From Arthrobacter sp. V1I7 (GTDB lineage: Bacteria; Actinomycetota; Actinomycetes; Actinomycetales; Micrococcaceae), in assembly GCF_030817015.1 (NCBI RefSeq), contig NZ_JAUSYS010000001.1, forward strand, positions 2,418,001 to 2,482,000: 64,000 bases of DNA, written 5' to 3'. Position 1 is the first letter of the stretch. The number at the start of each line of letters is the position of its first letter. Of the stretch, positions 35,797-44,222 are shown piece by piece. Below the pieces are notes generated by a model. That model saw only the letters and a list, made by a program, of their open reading frames with translations. It ran no database searches and was not told the origin of the DNA. The position numbers and the translations under genes were made by a program.

Positions 35797-36646
35797 CGTG
35801 TTCTCCTTTCGGGCGCGCTGCTGACTCATCGAGTGCGGACTGCGCGGTGCGGTAGTTGACGTTCTTAGCCTGCTGGATGAGTTCGTAGACCTCGGTACGG
35901 AGCGCCGCGAACTCGGGCAGCGAGCGGGTTGTGAGCTGGTCGCGGTCATGGGGCAAGTCGACCCGCACCTCTTTGAGCACGAACGTTGGCGCGTGCGAAA
36001 GCACGAGCACCCGCTGCGCGAGGTAGACCGATTCGTCGATATCGTGGGTGACGAACAGCACTGTCACCCCGAGTTGCCTCCAAAGGTGTCGCACGAGGTC
36101 CTCGAGTTCAGCGCGGGTCTGCGCATCGACGGCCGCAAACGGCTCGTCCATCACGAGGATGTGAGGCTCGTATGCGATGGCCCGCGCGATGGCGACACGC
36201 TGCTGCATGCCGCCTGACAGCTGCCATGGGTGCTTCTTACCCGCTCCGGCCAGCCCAACGGCCTCCAACGCCTGTGTGACGAGGCGGGTCCGCTCGGGCT
36301 TCGTAATGCCCTTGGCCTTCAACGGCAGCTCGACGTTGTCGTAGACGGTGAGCCATGGGTAGAGGCTGCGACCGTACTCCTGGAGGACGACGGCCATGCC
36401 CTCGGGCGGACCGTTGACCGGCTTGCCCTCGAGCAGCACCTGACCGGACGTCGGGGCGAGCAGCCCAGACACGCACCGCAGGAAGGTCGTCTTGCCGGCG
36501 CCCGAGGGGCCGACGATGCAGACGAGCTCGTTCTTGCCGATCGCGAAGTCGAGGTTTCCGATCGCTTCGACCGCCCCGTTGCCCGACCCGTAGACCTTGC
36601 GCAGTTTGTCGACATGCAGCATGACATTGTTTTCGTTCTGGGCCAT
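35762..36646 (-). CDS. SsuB/TauB-type ABC transporter ATPase
   Basis: A 294-aa ATPase. Walker A GPSGAGKTT, Q-loop VVLQEYGRSLYPWLTV, signature LSGGMQQRVAIARAI, Walker B ILVMDEPFAAVD and switch His FVTHDIDESV. The nitrate/sulfonate/taurine-type subfamily imports organic anions. ATG 36646 is the family start; the ~40-residue C-terminal tail beyond the usual end is unusual. It works with the two permeases directly upstream. Confidence 0.93.
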   Translation of the reverse strand: MAQNENNVMLHVDKLRKVYGSGNGAVEAIGNLDFAIGKNELVCIVGPSGAGKTTFLRCVSGLLAPTSGQVLLEGKPVNGPPEGMAVVLQEYGRSLYPWLTVYDNVELPLKAKGITKPERTRLVTQALEAVGLAGAGKKHPWQLSGGMQQRVAIARAIAYEPHILVMDEPFAAVDAQTRAELEDLVRHLWRQLGVTVLFVTHDIDESVYLAQRVLVLSHAPTFVLKEVRVDLPHDRDQLTTRSLPEFAALRTEVYELIQQAKNVNYRTAQSALDESAARPKGEHDADPAGLLENR

Positions 36647-36651
36647 AGCCC

Positions 36652-37419
36652 TCACCTCTCCTGAGTTTGCATGCCCACGTACCAACGCAGCACACGACGC
36701 TCGATGAATTTGAAGATGACGTTCGCGGCGACGCCGATGATGCCGAGCAGGATGATTCCGCTCCACATCTCCTTGAATTGGAAGAGCCGCTGGAACTGGA
36801 TGATGTTGAAGCCGATGCCGTTGGTTGAGGCGAACATCTCGCTGATGACCATCATGATGATGCCGATCGATAGCGACTGGCGGGCACCGACGAAGATCTT
36901 GGGGGATGCAGCGGGCAACACCACGGTCGTAAGGCGCCGCCAGCCGCCGATCCGGTAGGACTTGGCGGTATCGATCTGCGTCAGATCGACGCCTCTCACC
37001 CCCTCCACGGTGTTGATCAGAATCGGCCAGATGCAGCCGAAGGCGATGACGGTGAGCTGCATGTTCGCGCCGATCCCCGTGACGAGCATGACGACCGGTA
37101 CGAGCACCGGCGGCGGGATCGCGCGGAAGAGCTCGAACACCGGCTCGACGTAAAGACGCAGCCGACGGATCGACCCGACAACGACGCCGATGGTGATGCC
37201 AATGACGAGGGCGCAGATGTAGCCGACTAACAGGCGCATCAGGCTCGGGAACACATCGGCGCTGAGGCGGCCGTCGAGCCACGTCTTCGGGAACACCCCG
37301 ACGATCGCGGTGGGAGAAGGCCAGTAGAGGCTGCGGGAGATACCGGCATACAGCGTCCACAGCGCGATCAGTACGACCGGTACCGCGAAGGTGACGAACA
37401 TCCAGCGAGGTGCCTTCAT
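36652..37419 (-). CDS. SsuC/TauC-type ABC transporter permease
   Basis: A 255-aa permease with six predicted membrane spans and an EAA-like loop (YRIGGWRRLTTVVLPAASPKIFVGARQS). ATG 37419 has GGAGGTG upstream within the preceding permease's 3' end. Two different permeases in this operon suggest a heterodimeric channel. Confidence 0.92.
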   Translation of the reverse strand: MKAPRWMFVTFAVPVVLIALWTLYAGISRSLYWPSPTAIVGVFPKTWLDGRLSADVFPSLMRLLVGYICALVIGITIGVVVGSIRRLRLYVEPVFELFRAIPPPVLVPVVMLVTGIGANMQLTVIAFGCIWPILINTVEGVRGVDLTQIDTAKSYRIGGWRRLTTVVLPAASPKIFVGARQSLSIGIIMMVISEMFASTNGIGFNIIQFQRLFQFKEMWSGIILLGIIGVAANVIFKFIERRVLRWYVGMQTQER

Positions 37420-37421
37420 GG

Positions 37422-38243
37422 TCACACCACCTCCGATCGAACCGAGGCGTGCCAGAACAGCGCGCGGCCCTCGATCAGTCGAGTGCCCGCGTTGATAACG
37501 ACGCCGAGCAATGCAGCGACCAGCACGAGGGCGTACATGTTCGAGACGGCCGCCGAGGACTGCGCGTTCGCGATGAGCTTGCCCAGCCCTGGGGAACCGA
37601 TCACCAGCTCGCCGGTGATCTCGAGAATGAGGGCGACGGAGGCGGAGAGCCGGATTCCGACGATGAGGTACGGCATCATGCTCGGCCAGATGACGCGAAG
37701 GATGGTGCGCGCGCGGCCGAGGCGGTAGCTCGTGGCTGTGTCGATGGCGACGCGGTCCACGTCGCGTACGCCGTAGATCACCTGCAGCAGTACGGGCCAG
37801 ATGCTCGCGAAGATAACCAGCAGTAGGGTGGCCTGCATCGTGGTGCCGTACAGCAGCGCGGCGATCGGGACCAACGCCACCGAGGGAATCGGGCGCAGGA
37901 ACTCGATGGTGGAGGCTAGCATCCGGTCGATGAGTGGAACACTCGCGATCACCACGCCAAGCACGGTCCCGGCGACGACGGCTACCAGCAGGCCGATTAG
38001 CCAGCCGGCGACGGTGGCACGGAGAGCATGCCAGAAGGTCAGCGATTGAAGTTGGGCGCCCAGTGCCTCTGCGATCTCGTGCAGCGGCGGGAAGTAGAGG
38101 GGATTGACGATCCCGGTCTGCGGCAGCACTTCGATCAACACGCCGAGGGTCAGGATCCCCGCGGCGCCATAGAGAAACGGCGCCAGGTTGACCGATCTGC
38201 GCTCGCGTTTAGCGGACGTCACGATCACTGATGCCGCGGTCAT
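37422..38243 (-). CDS. SsuC/TauC-type ABC transporter permease, second subunit
   Basis: A 273-aa permease with an EAA loop (YRLGRARTILRVIWPSMMPYLIVGIRLS), about six membrane spans and a cytoplasmic N-terminal tail. Its ATG overlaps the DhaKL stop (ATGA), so kinase and transporter synthesis are coupled. Confidence 0.92.
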   Translation of the reverse strand: MTAASVIVTSAKRERRSVNLAPFLYGAAGILTLGVLIEVLPQTGIVNPLYFPPLHEIAEALGAQLQSLTFWHALRATVAGWLIGLLVAVVAGTVLGVVIASVPLIDRMLASTIEFLRPIPSVALVPIAALLYGTTMQATLLLVIFASIWPVLLQVIYGVRDVDRVAIDTATSYRLGRARTILRVIWPSMMPYLIVGIRLSASVALILEITGELVIGSPGLGKLIANAQSSAAVSNMYALVLVAALLGVVINAGTRLIEGRALFWHASVRSEVV

Positions 38244-39976
38244 CGGGCCGTTCCGTTCGTCGATGTGCCTGATAGCGCCAACGCGCGCGCGAGAGCTTCG
38301 AACTGGAGGGCAACGGCGACGGCGCCTGGATCGGGGATGCCGATGGCCCTGTCTCCGACATAGCTGCTGCGGCCGAGGCTCGGCTTCAGCGTCGCGGTGG
38401 ACGTTGCACCCGAGCGCGCGGCGTCGGCGGCATCAACCGTCCGCTGCTTCGCAGAGGCTCCGCCGGCCGCGGCAAGGGATTGGGCGGCCGGGTGCAGGGC
38501 GTCGATCATCGTGCTGTCGCCGGGAGCCGCGCCCCCCACGACTTGCACGCGCGCGGAGCCATCGCCGAGGGCCGCCGACCAGTCTGCGGGGCTCGGCGCT
38601 CCATCGATCCCGGCAAGACGCTCGGCCATCGCCAGCAGCAGCAGGCTGTAGAGAGGTCCGGACGTTCCTCCCACCTCACGACGCACGATATCGGAGACGG
38701 CGGTGAGGTAGCGGGCAGCATCCGGCTGGGTGTAGAGGCGCGCGGATGCCGCGCACACCGCCTTCGCGCCGCGTGCCAGATTTGTTCCGAGGTCGCCATC
38801 GCCGACCTGGCGATCAAGATCCGTGAGTTCGGACTCGGCATTTATAAGCGCGTCCGCGATCGCCTCGGTGAATTCGTGGATTTCAGCGACATCCGGCGAG
38901 GAGGCGCCCCCGTCGGTGTCTGCCTCGAAGAGTTCGGGGGCGGCGACCGTGACCGCACCCGAGGGGCCGAGTAGCGGCGTCGTCTGTGGGAAAGCGACCA
39001 CGCGAGCGTCGTCGGCGAGCAGCTCAAGCAGTTCAGCATCGACGGTGGCCACGGTAAGAGAGGCACCGGGCATTTCGAGGGACGTGAGGAAAGGCCCGGC
39101 CCATGTCATATGTACCCGCAGATCACGTGCGGCGAGTGCCGCGAGCACGTCGCCCTGCAGAATGCGCAGGTCGAGGTCGGGTGTGCCGCCGAGAGAGTTG
39201 ATGAGGGCGACGACGTCTGTGCCGGCGGAGAGTCCGCGATCGGCGACGATGGTGTCGACAAGACGCTCGGCGATGTCGGCCGACCGAGCAATCTCGCCCA
39301 GTTCGCTGCCGGCTTCGCCGTGGATGCCCAGGCCCCACTCGATCTCGGTGTCGCCAAGGGCGAAGTTCGGTGCAGTGGCGCCGGGGAGGTAGCAGGGGCC
39401 GAGGGCGACACCCATGGTCGCTGTCCCCGCCAGGAGCCGCTCGACCGCTGCGACGATCTGAGCGGGCGGCCAGCCGCGCTCCGCGGCCGCCCCCGCAATC
39501 TTGTGCACGAGCACGGTGGCGGTGAGGCCGCGGCGACCGGCCCCAGAGGAGTCCCCCAAGGCCGCGTCGTCCGCGACGATGATCATCTCGACCGGGATAC
39601 CCTCGACGCGCGCCATCTCGGCTGCCAGACCGAAGTTCAGCCTGTCGCCGGTGTAGTTCTTGACGATGAGCAGGGCCCCTGTTTTCGTCGCCGTGGCGAC
39701 GATGGCTGCGTACACGTTGTCGACGGACGGCGACGTAAAAACGGGACCGAGAACGGCGGCATCCAGCATTCCCGTCCCCACATATCCGGCATGCGCCGGT
39801 TCGTGTCCGGACCCGCCGCCGGAGATCAGGGCGACACGGTCGTCCTGCTTTTTTGACTCGGGTGAGCGCACGATGATGGGGAGGCCGGCAACTCGCGCCA
39901 GATGCGGGTTGGCCGCGACCAAGCCGGTGATGTAGTCCTCGATGACCGCCTCGGGGGCGTTGATGATCTTCTTCAT
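38240..39976 (-). CDS. Dihydroxyacetone kinase, fused DhaK-DhaL single polypeptide
   Basis: A 578-aa ATP-dependent kinase. The DhaK half (1-~335) has GGGSGHEPAH (53-62) and GIHGEAG (217-223) with the covalent-binding His219. The DhaL half (~365-578) has VGDGDLGTNL (391-400), GGTSGPLYSL and GRSSYVGDRAIGIPDPGA. Fused enzymes of this type (Citrobacter, eukaryotic TKFC/DAK) phosphorylate dihydroxyacetone and glyceraldehyde. It lies between the binding protein and the permeases of an organic-anion importer and in the P450 operon, which is unexpected and suggests the pathway yields a C3 ketose or aldehyde. Confidence 0.93.
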   Translation of the reverse strand: MKKIINAPEAVIEDYITGLVAANPHLARVAGLPIIVRSPESKKQDDRVALISGGGSGHEPAHAGYVGTGMLDAAVLGPVFTSPSVDNVYAAIVATATKTGALLIVKNYTGDRLNFGLAAEMARVEGIPVEMIIVADDAALGDSSGAGRRGLTATVLVHKIAGAAAERGWPPAQIVAAVERLLAGTATMGVALGPCYLPGATAPNFALGDTEIEWGLGIHGEAGSELGEIARSADIAERLVDTIVADRGLSAGTDVVALINSLGGTPDLDLRILQGDVLAALAARDLRVHMTWAGPFLTSLEMPGASLTVATVDAELLELLADDARVVAFPQTTPLLGPSGAVTVAAPELFEADTDGGASSPDVAEIHEFTEAIADALINAESELTDLDRQVGDGDLGTNLARGAKAVCAASARLYTQPDAARYLTAVSDIVRREVGGTSGPLYSLLLLAMAERLAGIDGAPSPADWSAALGDGSARVQVVGGAAPGDSTMIDALHPAAQSLAAAGGASAKQRTVDAADAARSGATSTATLKPSLGRSSYVGDRAIGIPDPGAVAVALQFEALARALALSGTSTNGTAR

Positions 39977-40009
39977 ATTATGGCTGTTCTCTCGAAGGAA
40001 GGTGGGTGA

Positions 40010-41005
40010 TTATTCGCTGTCGATGAAGGCAGCAGCCCGCTTTGCAGCGCCCTCGGGGTCCTCCATCGACTTGGCGTCTGCTGCGAGGTTCGCGATCAGG
40101 TGCAGGTTGTCGTAGGTGAGGCCCCATTTGAAGTTCGTAAGGGTCATCGTCTCGATGAGGCCCGGGCTGATCTGCGTGAAGTTGCCCAGTTGCGCACGCA
40201 CGGCATCAGGGTGCTCGGTGCTGTAAGCGAAGGACTTCTCGAGCGCACGGTTGAATTGCTCAATCATCGCTGGATCCTTCTCGGCTTTCTCCGCGGTCAC
40301 GAAGTACAGCGCCGTTACGAAATCGGGATCGGCGTCGACATAAAGGCTCGTGACGAGGCGCGCGCCCTGGCCCTCCATCACTCCCAGAAACGGCTCGGAG
40401 ACGGATGCCGCGTCGATCTGGCCATTCGCAAGTGCCGCGCCCATGTCAGGAAGAGGCATTTCGACGAATTTAACCTTTGCCGGGTCACCGCCAGCCTTGC
40501 GCACCGATGCCCACAGCGCCACCTCGTGGAGGCCGCGGAGGGCGTTCACCGCTATCGTCTTGCCCTCGAGGTCTGCAGCCGCCTTGATGGGGCTGCCCTC
40601 GAGCACGAGCAGTCCTCCGTGATCCTTGCCCTGCATCCCGGTCGTACGGCCGCCGGCTGCGATCGCAACGACGGGGAGCTCGGCGTCAACAGCCTGGAGC
40701 AGGTTGACGGAACCGCCGTACTGTACGTCATACTGCCCGTTCAGCAGCGCCGGAATCATCGCGGCGGTGCCTTGACCGAACTCGATATTCAGGTCGAGCC
40801 CTTCCTTGGCGAAGAAGCCCTGCTCTTCGCCGACATACAGTGCAGCCATGTCTACGACGGGAACGCCGACGACCTTCACGGTTTTCAGCTCACCGCTGCC
40901 GGCGGGTATGGTCGCTGTCGACCCCGGCGTACCGGGGCTGCAAGCCGTGAGGGCGAGGGCGAGGACCGCGCCCAGCCCGGTCAGCATCTTTGCTGGTCGC
41001 TTCAT
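40010..41005 (-). CDS. SsuA/NMT1-type substrate-binding lipoprotein
   Basis: A 331-aa type II binding protein. The signal peptide ends in lipobox LTAC with Cys22. The mature part has KVVGVPVVDMAALYVGEEQG, GQYDVQYGGSVNLLQA and a C-terminal ANLAADAKSMEDP helix, as in sulfonate/nitrate/taurine/thiamine-precursor binding proteins. It probably captures the aromatic acid or related anion processed by the P450. ATG 41005 follows CGAGGAGTTACCAC. Confidence 0.9.
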   Translation of the reverse strand: MKRPAKMLTGLGAVLALALTACSPGTPGSTATIPAGSGELKTVKVVGVPVVDMAALYVGEEQGFFAKEGLDLNIEFGQGTAAMIPALLNGQYDVQYGGSVNLLQAVDAELPVVAIAAGGRTTGMQGKDHGGLLVLEGSPIKAAADLEGKTIAVNALRGLHEVALWASVRKAGGDPAKVKFVEMPLPDMGAALANGQIDAASVSEPFLGVMEGQGARLVTSLYVDADPDFVTALYFVTAEKAEKDPAMIEQFNRALEKSFAYSTEHPDAVRAQLGNFTQISPGLIETMTLTNFKWGLTYDNLHLIANLAADAKSMEDPEGAAKRAAAFIDSE

Positions 41006-41053
41006 GTGGTAACTCCTCGTGTTTGTGATCGTGCGGTGTAGCGGCGGTTGCCG

Positions 41054-42259
41054 CTACCGGAGGGTGACTCGCATAGGGAGGTCTTCGAATCCCCGCAGCC
41101 AGTTCGAGAAGAACGGCACGGGGTCCCCCGCAAGTTCGATAGTCTCGACTCGTCGGGCGAGCGCGGAGAGCAGGCACGTGGCCTCCATCCGTGCCATCAT
41201 CTGGCCGACGCATCCGTGGATGCCCGTACCGAATGCCATGTGTCCACTCGGGTCCCGGGAGAGGTCGAATGCGTCCGGATCATCCCAGCGGCGCGGATCG
41301 CGGTTCGCTGCGGCCAACGCCATGATGACCTTCTCGCCGGCACCGAGGCGGATACCGCCGAGCTCGGTTGCCTTCGACGTTGTCCGACCGATGTACGGGC
41401 TCGGCGGGCTCCAGCGCAGTGCTTCTTCGAAGACCTTTCGCGCGAGGCCAGGGTCATCGCGCAGAGCCGCCCATGCCTCGGGATGTTCGGCGAGAGCCTT
41501 GAGTGCGAACTGTATGGCGAAGATCGTGGTGTCGACACCCGCCGAGAGGAACGTGCGCACCAGCATCCCGGCATCCTCTTCGGTGATCTCTCCCTCATCA
41601 ACGTACCCGTAGATGGTATGGCCGAGGCCGTCCGGCACGAGTGCCTCGCGGCGCATCTGCCAGTTCACGAAGGTCGATGCCTCGTCGGCGGCTGCCACGG
41701 CCGCGTCGTAGAACTCGTTTCGTGGTCCCATGGACTGGAAGTTGAGGTTGGAGTACGGGAGCAGGTGCTCACGCCCCTCCGGCTGGAACCCGACGGCGTC
41801 GGGGAGCACTGTCAGCGGGAACTTCTCGGCGAGCTCGGTCGCGGCGTTGAACTCGAGCTTGCCGACCACGGAGTCAACGAGTTCGTCCGCCTGTTTCTGG
41901 AAGCTATCGGTGAGGCGTCGGACGACTCGCTGACTGAGGACCGATGTCATGATCCGGCGGTACTTCGTGTGAGCGGGTGGATCGTTCTCGAGGATGACGC
42001 TGGGCTTGCGCCAGTTTTCGGTCTTCTTCGTGTTCGTGATGCCTGTTCCGGCCGAGGATTCGAAAGTCTCATAATCGCGGAAGACCTGGTCGACGACGTC
42101 GTATCGGCCCGTGAACCACACACTGTACTGCTCACTCCAGACCACGGGCGCTGATTCGCGGATCGCCGCGTCGATCGTGAGCGGACTGGTCAGTCCCTCT
42201 CGAGAGAAGGGGTCAACGTCGAGGACGACAACATCGCCGGCCATCATCGGGTCATGCAT
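41054..42259 (-). CDS. Cytochrome P450, CYP199-like (para-substituted benzoate O-demethylase type)
   Basis: A 401-aa P450. I-helix SAGVDTT (239-245) has the acid-alcohol pair Asp243-Thr244, ExxR is Glu279-Arg282, and the haem loop FGTGIHGC places the thiolate at Cys350. Stretches such as ENWRKPSVILENDPPAHTKY and EGREHLLPYS match CYP199A enzymes, which O-demethylate 4-methoxybenzoates. The carboxylate-binding Arg and Ser of CYP199A4 appear conserved (Arg84, Ser87), with Thr236 at a Ser position. ATG 42259 has TGGAG five bases upstream. It is the first gene of the operon. Confidence 0.92.
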   Translation of the reverse strand: MHDPMMAGDVVVLDVDPFSREGLTSPLTIDAAIRESAPVVWSEQYSVWFTGRYDVVDQVFRDYETFESSAGTGITNTKKTENWRKPSVILENDPPAHTKYRRIMTSVLSQRVVRRLTDSFQKQADELVDSVVGKLEFNAATELAEKFPLTVLPDAVGFQPEGREHLLPYSNLNFQSMGPRNEFYDAAVAAADEASTFVNWQMRREALVPDGLGHTIYGYVDEGEITEEDAGMLVRTFLSAGVDTTIFAIQFALKALAEHPEAWAALRDDPGLARKVFEEALRWSPPSPYIGRTTSKATELGGIRLGAGEKVIMALAAANRDPRRWDDPDAFDLSRDPSGHMAFGTGIHGCVGQMMARMEATCLLSALARRVETIELAGDPVPFFSNWLRGFEDLPMRVTLR

Positions 42260-42342
42260 ACAAACTCCATTGTTCGGCCGCGTGTGACTTAACTCACGTG
42301 GACTGAGGTTCCACAAGAGTACATATAATCTTGTTCACTTTC

Positions 42343-42352
42343 AATCATGATT
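42343..42352. promoter_or_regulatory. Candidate MarR operator palindrome between P450 and marR
   Basis: AATCATGATT is a perfect 10-bp palindrome in the 160-bp divergent gap, 77 bp from the marR ATG and 83 bp from the P450 ATG. The surroundings are AT-rich. Its role as operator is inferred. Confidence 0.4.
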
Positions 42353-42419
42353 AGAGTTAAACTAGAGTCAAAGAGTTGGATAGAGGGCGAGAGCCGCCCA
42401 CCGAAGGGACGTTAGACTC

Positions 42420-43055
42420 ATGGACGAGCGCAAGGGAGCGTCGGACGAAGTGGACGCGCGGGCCGTAGGGCAAGGTCTTGTCACCAAGAAGCTGCCGGGT
42501 ACGATCGTGCGCGATGAATACACGCCGGCTCTGCTCGGGCTGCTCTCCAATGTGCTCGTCTGGGGCGGCTCCCGCGTCATCCATAAGGTCCATGGCGTAG
42601 GAACCAATGAGTGGCGCATCATCAGCGGGCTCGGCAATCACCCGGGCGCAACCTCTGGGGAGCTCTGCGAGATCCTCGGGATCAACAAGTCGATCGCATC
42701 CAAGAGCGTCAACGTGCTGCTTGGTCGAGACCTCGTCGCGCAGATCAACGGCCCCCGCGGATCACGCCACCTCTACCTCACCCCCGAGGGCGCACGCGTC
42801 CACGACGACCTCATGCCGATCGCGATCAAACGCCAGGAGATCCTCCACGAGAGCCTAACGCCCGAAGAAGTCGTGCAGCTGAACTCCTTGCTGGTTCGGA
42901 TGCTGAGCTCGGCCGAGGCGATGCAGCGCTACGAGGCGGAGATGCTCGCCGCTGACGGAAGTGGTGAACCGGGCGAGGCGTCGGCGGGCCGGCGCCGGCG
43001 TCACCGCACGCTGAGTCTGATGCGCAGCGGGTCGAACGGCGTGTCGGGGATGTAG
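42420..43055 (+). CDS. MarR-family transcriptional regulator
   Basis: A 211-aa MarR protein. The wHTH reads TSGELCEILGINKSIASKSV with wing INGPRGSRHLYLTPEGARVH; an extended N-terminus and a basic C-terminal tail (GRRRRHRTLSLMRS) surround the core. It is divergent from the P450 operon and probably regulates it. The last 55 bp overlap the convergent HtaA-like gene, so the basic tail may be partly an artefact of read-through into that gene's antisense. Confidence 0.9.
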   Translation: MDERKGASDEVDARAVGQGLVTKKLPGTIVRDEYTPALLGLLSNVLVWGGSRVIHKVHGVGTNEWRIISGLGNHPGATSGELCEILGINKSIASKSVNVLLGRDLVAQINGPRGSRHLYLTPEGARVHDDLMPIAIKRQEILHESLTPEEVVQLNSLLVRMLSSAEAMQRYEAEMLAADGSGEPGEASAGRRRRHRTLSLMRSGSNGVSGM

Positions 43056-43471
43056 TTGAACATAAAGAGCGCGTCCGCCTCCGCGGCGAGGCGCGTCGCG
43101 TATACGAGCGTGCCCTCCTGCGCCCCCGCGACCTCGCCCAGTCGCACCAGCGCGAGCCGGCCAGGGTTCGTCGCCAACTCGACCCGGTCCTCCCCGGGGT
43201 CATCGATCGTCAGCGCATCGCCGGTCACCTGAACGCCGATCAGGGGCACGATCAGGGCGCCGGCGTGGGCACGCAAGACAACCGACCCGTCGAGGAACAG
43301 CACACCGTCAGCATCCACGCTGCCGTTCATATGCACGCCATCCGCAAGCGAGAACGTAGCCCCGCCCGTCGTTTCGATCTCGAACGCACGGTCACGCTCC
43401 ATATACGACAGCAACGAGCCGCGGATGCCCCACTCGAGCACGGCATCACAGTTCGGCGGTAATCCACTCAC
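43001..43471 (-). CDS. HtaA-domain (haem-transport-associated) protein
   Basis: A 156-aa protein. VLEWGIRGSLLSYM matches the start of the HtaA domain (WGvkesfr-Y pattern), with later GSVVLRAHAGALIVPLIGVQ as the usual core beta strand region. Classical HtaA proteins are secreted or anchored haem-binding proteins; here there is no signal peptide or anchor, so a cytoplasmic stand-alone form is indicated. It converges with and overlaps marR. Its neighbour is a haem enzyme, but any link is speculative. Confidence 0.7.
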   Translation of the reverse strand: MSGLPPNCDAVLEWGIRGSLLSYMERDRAFEIETTGGATFSLADGVHMNGSVDADGVLFLDGSVVLRAHAGALIVPLIGVQVTGDALTIDDPGEDRVELATNPGRLALVRLGEVAGAQEGTLVYATRLAAEADALFMFNYIPDTPFDPLRIRLSVR

Positions 43472-43868
43472 CGGCCGATTCTAACCTAGGGTGCCCGGAG
43501 CGGTGCTTCATCCATCGCATCTCGGTAGTGGCGTCGTTAATTGCCTGCCGTCCGCCTTGACGCAAGCTCATGCCGGAGGAGCCCAGTCCCCTATGGGCGC
43601 ATTCTCCGCGTCGTTGACGGCCTGGTCGTGTCTGCGCAAGCCCTCCGCCCCTCCGGGATCTGCGCCCACCGGAGATGATTCATCCCACCGGAGATTATTC
43701 ATCTCCGGTGCTTCACCTGTTCCCATGAAGATTCGCCGATGCCTGGCCTCCGGATGAAGGGGCCTCCGTCGTCCACACGCCAGCGGGTCCACACTCACCG
43801 GAAATTTGTCCACATGCCGGATCTCAAGTGACTCTGATCTGCAACAACACTGCGTAGGTTCCTGGGTT
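43472..43868. other. Non-coding stretch
   Basis: No supported reading frame. It contains the short tandem and inverted repeats at 43665-43710 and marks the left border of the degenerate region. Confidence 0.4.
43665..43710. repeat. Two tandem 19-bp repeats plus inverted arm
   Basis: CCCACCGGAGATGATTCAT (43665-43683) is followed directly by the same unit with one change (43684-43702). The second unit forms a hairpin: CACCGGAGAT (43686-43695), TATTC loop, ATCTCCGGTG (43701-43710). It could be an operator or an element end. Confidence 0.6.
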
Positions 43869-43879
43869 TCAGTTCCACA

Positions 43880-44130
43880 CACCTCGCTCTGAGCCACTGG
43901 CTCGCAGGCCGTTCCATCCGGTGCTACTGCCCTCGCCGGCGCCACGCGCCTGGGCAGCGGCTTGGTCATACAATGTCTGCTGGTATTGCCACGCTGTCAT
44001 CAGTTGCTTGTAGGTCGCCATCTGCCACTTTTCTTTTTCCTCCTGGGTTCGCCTGCAGATCGCTTTGAAAGTGATCACCGCGGAGTGGATGTCGTAGCCC
44101 ACAGCCCCGACCGGAATCGTTCCTGACGAA
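43880..44130 (-). pseudogene. Fragment of an unrecognised gene
   Basis: The minus strand reads PVGAVGYDIHSAVITFKAIC then RRTQEEKEKWQMATYKQLMT and AWQYQQTLYDQAAAQARG. This charged helical segment has natural composition and resembles parts of large uncharacterised proteins, but I cannot name a family. It has no start and follows the broken lysR gene in the same direction. Confidence 0.3.
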
Positions 44131-44222
44131 CCTAAAGTGGTCAGCGCGTCCACCTCCGTTTGAGCACCCGGTGAGTAGTGCGTAAATTCCCCCTGGCTGA
44201 TGGACATCGCCGTGCCCAAGGA

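Noticed and set aside
36647..37360. N-terminal extension of the ABC ATPase up to 37360
   Set aside because: Those codons are antisense-like overlap with the permease gene in another frame; the ATPase family start is at 36646.
43665..43710. CRISPR repeats
   Set aside because: Only two 19-bp units in direct contact with no spacers and no cas genes.
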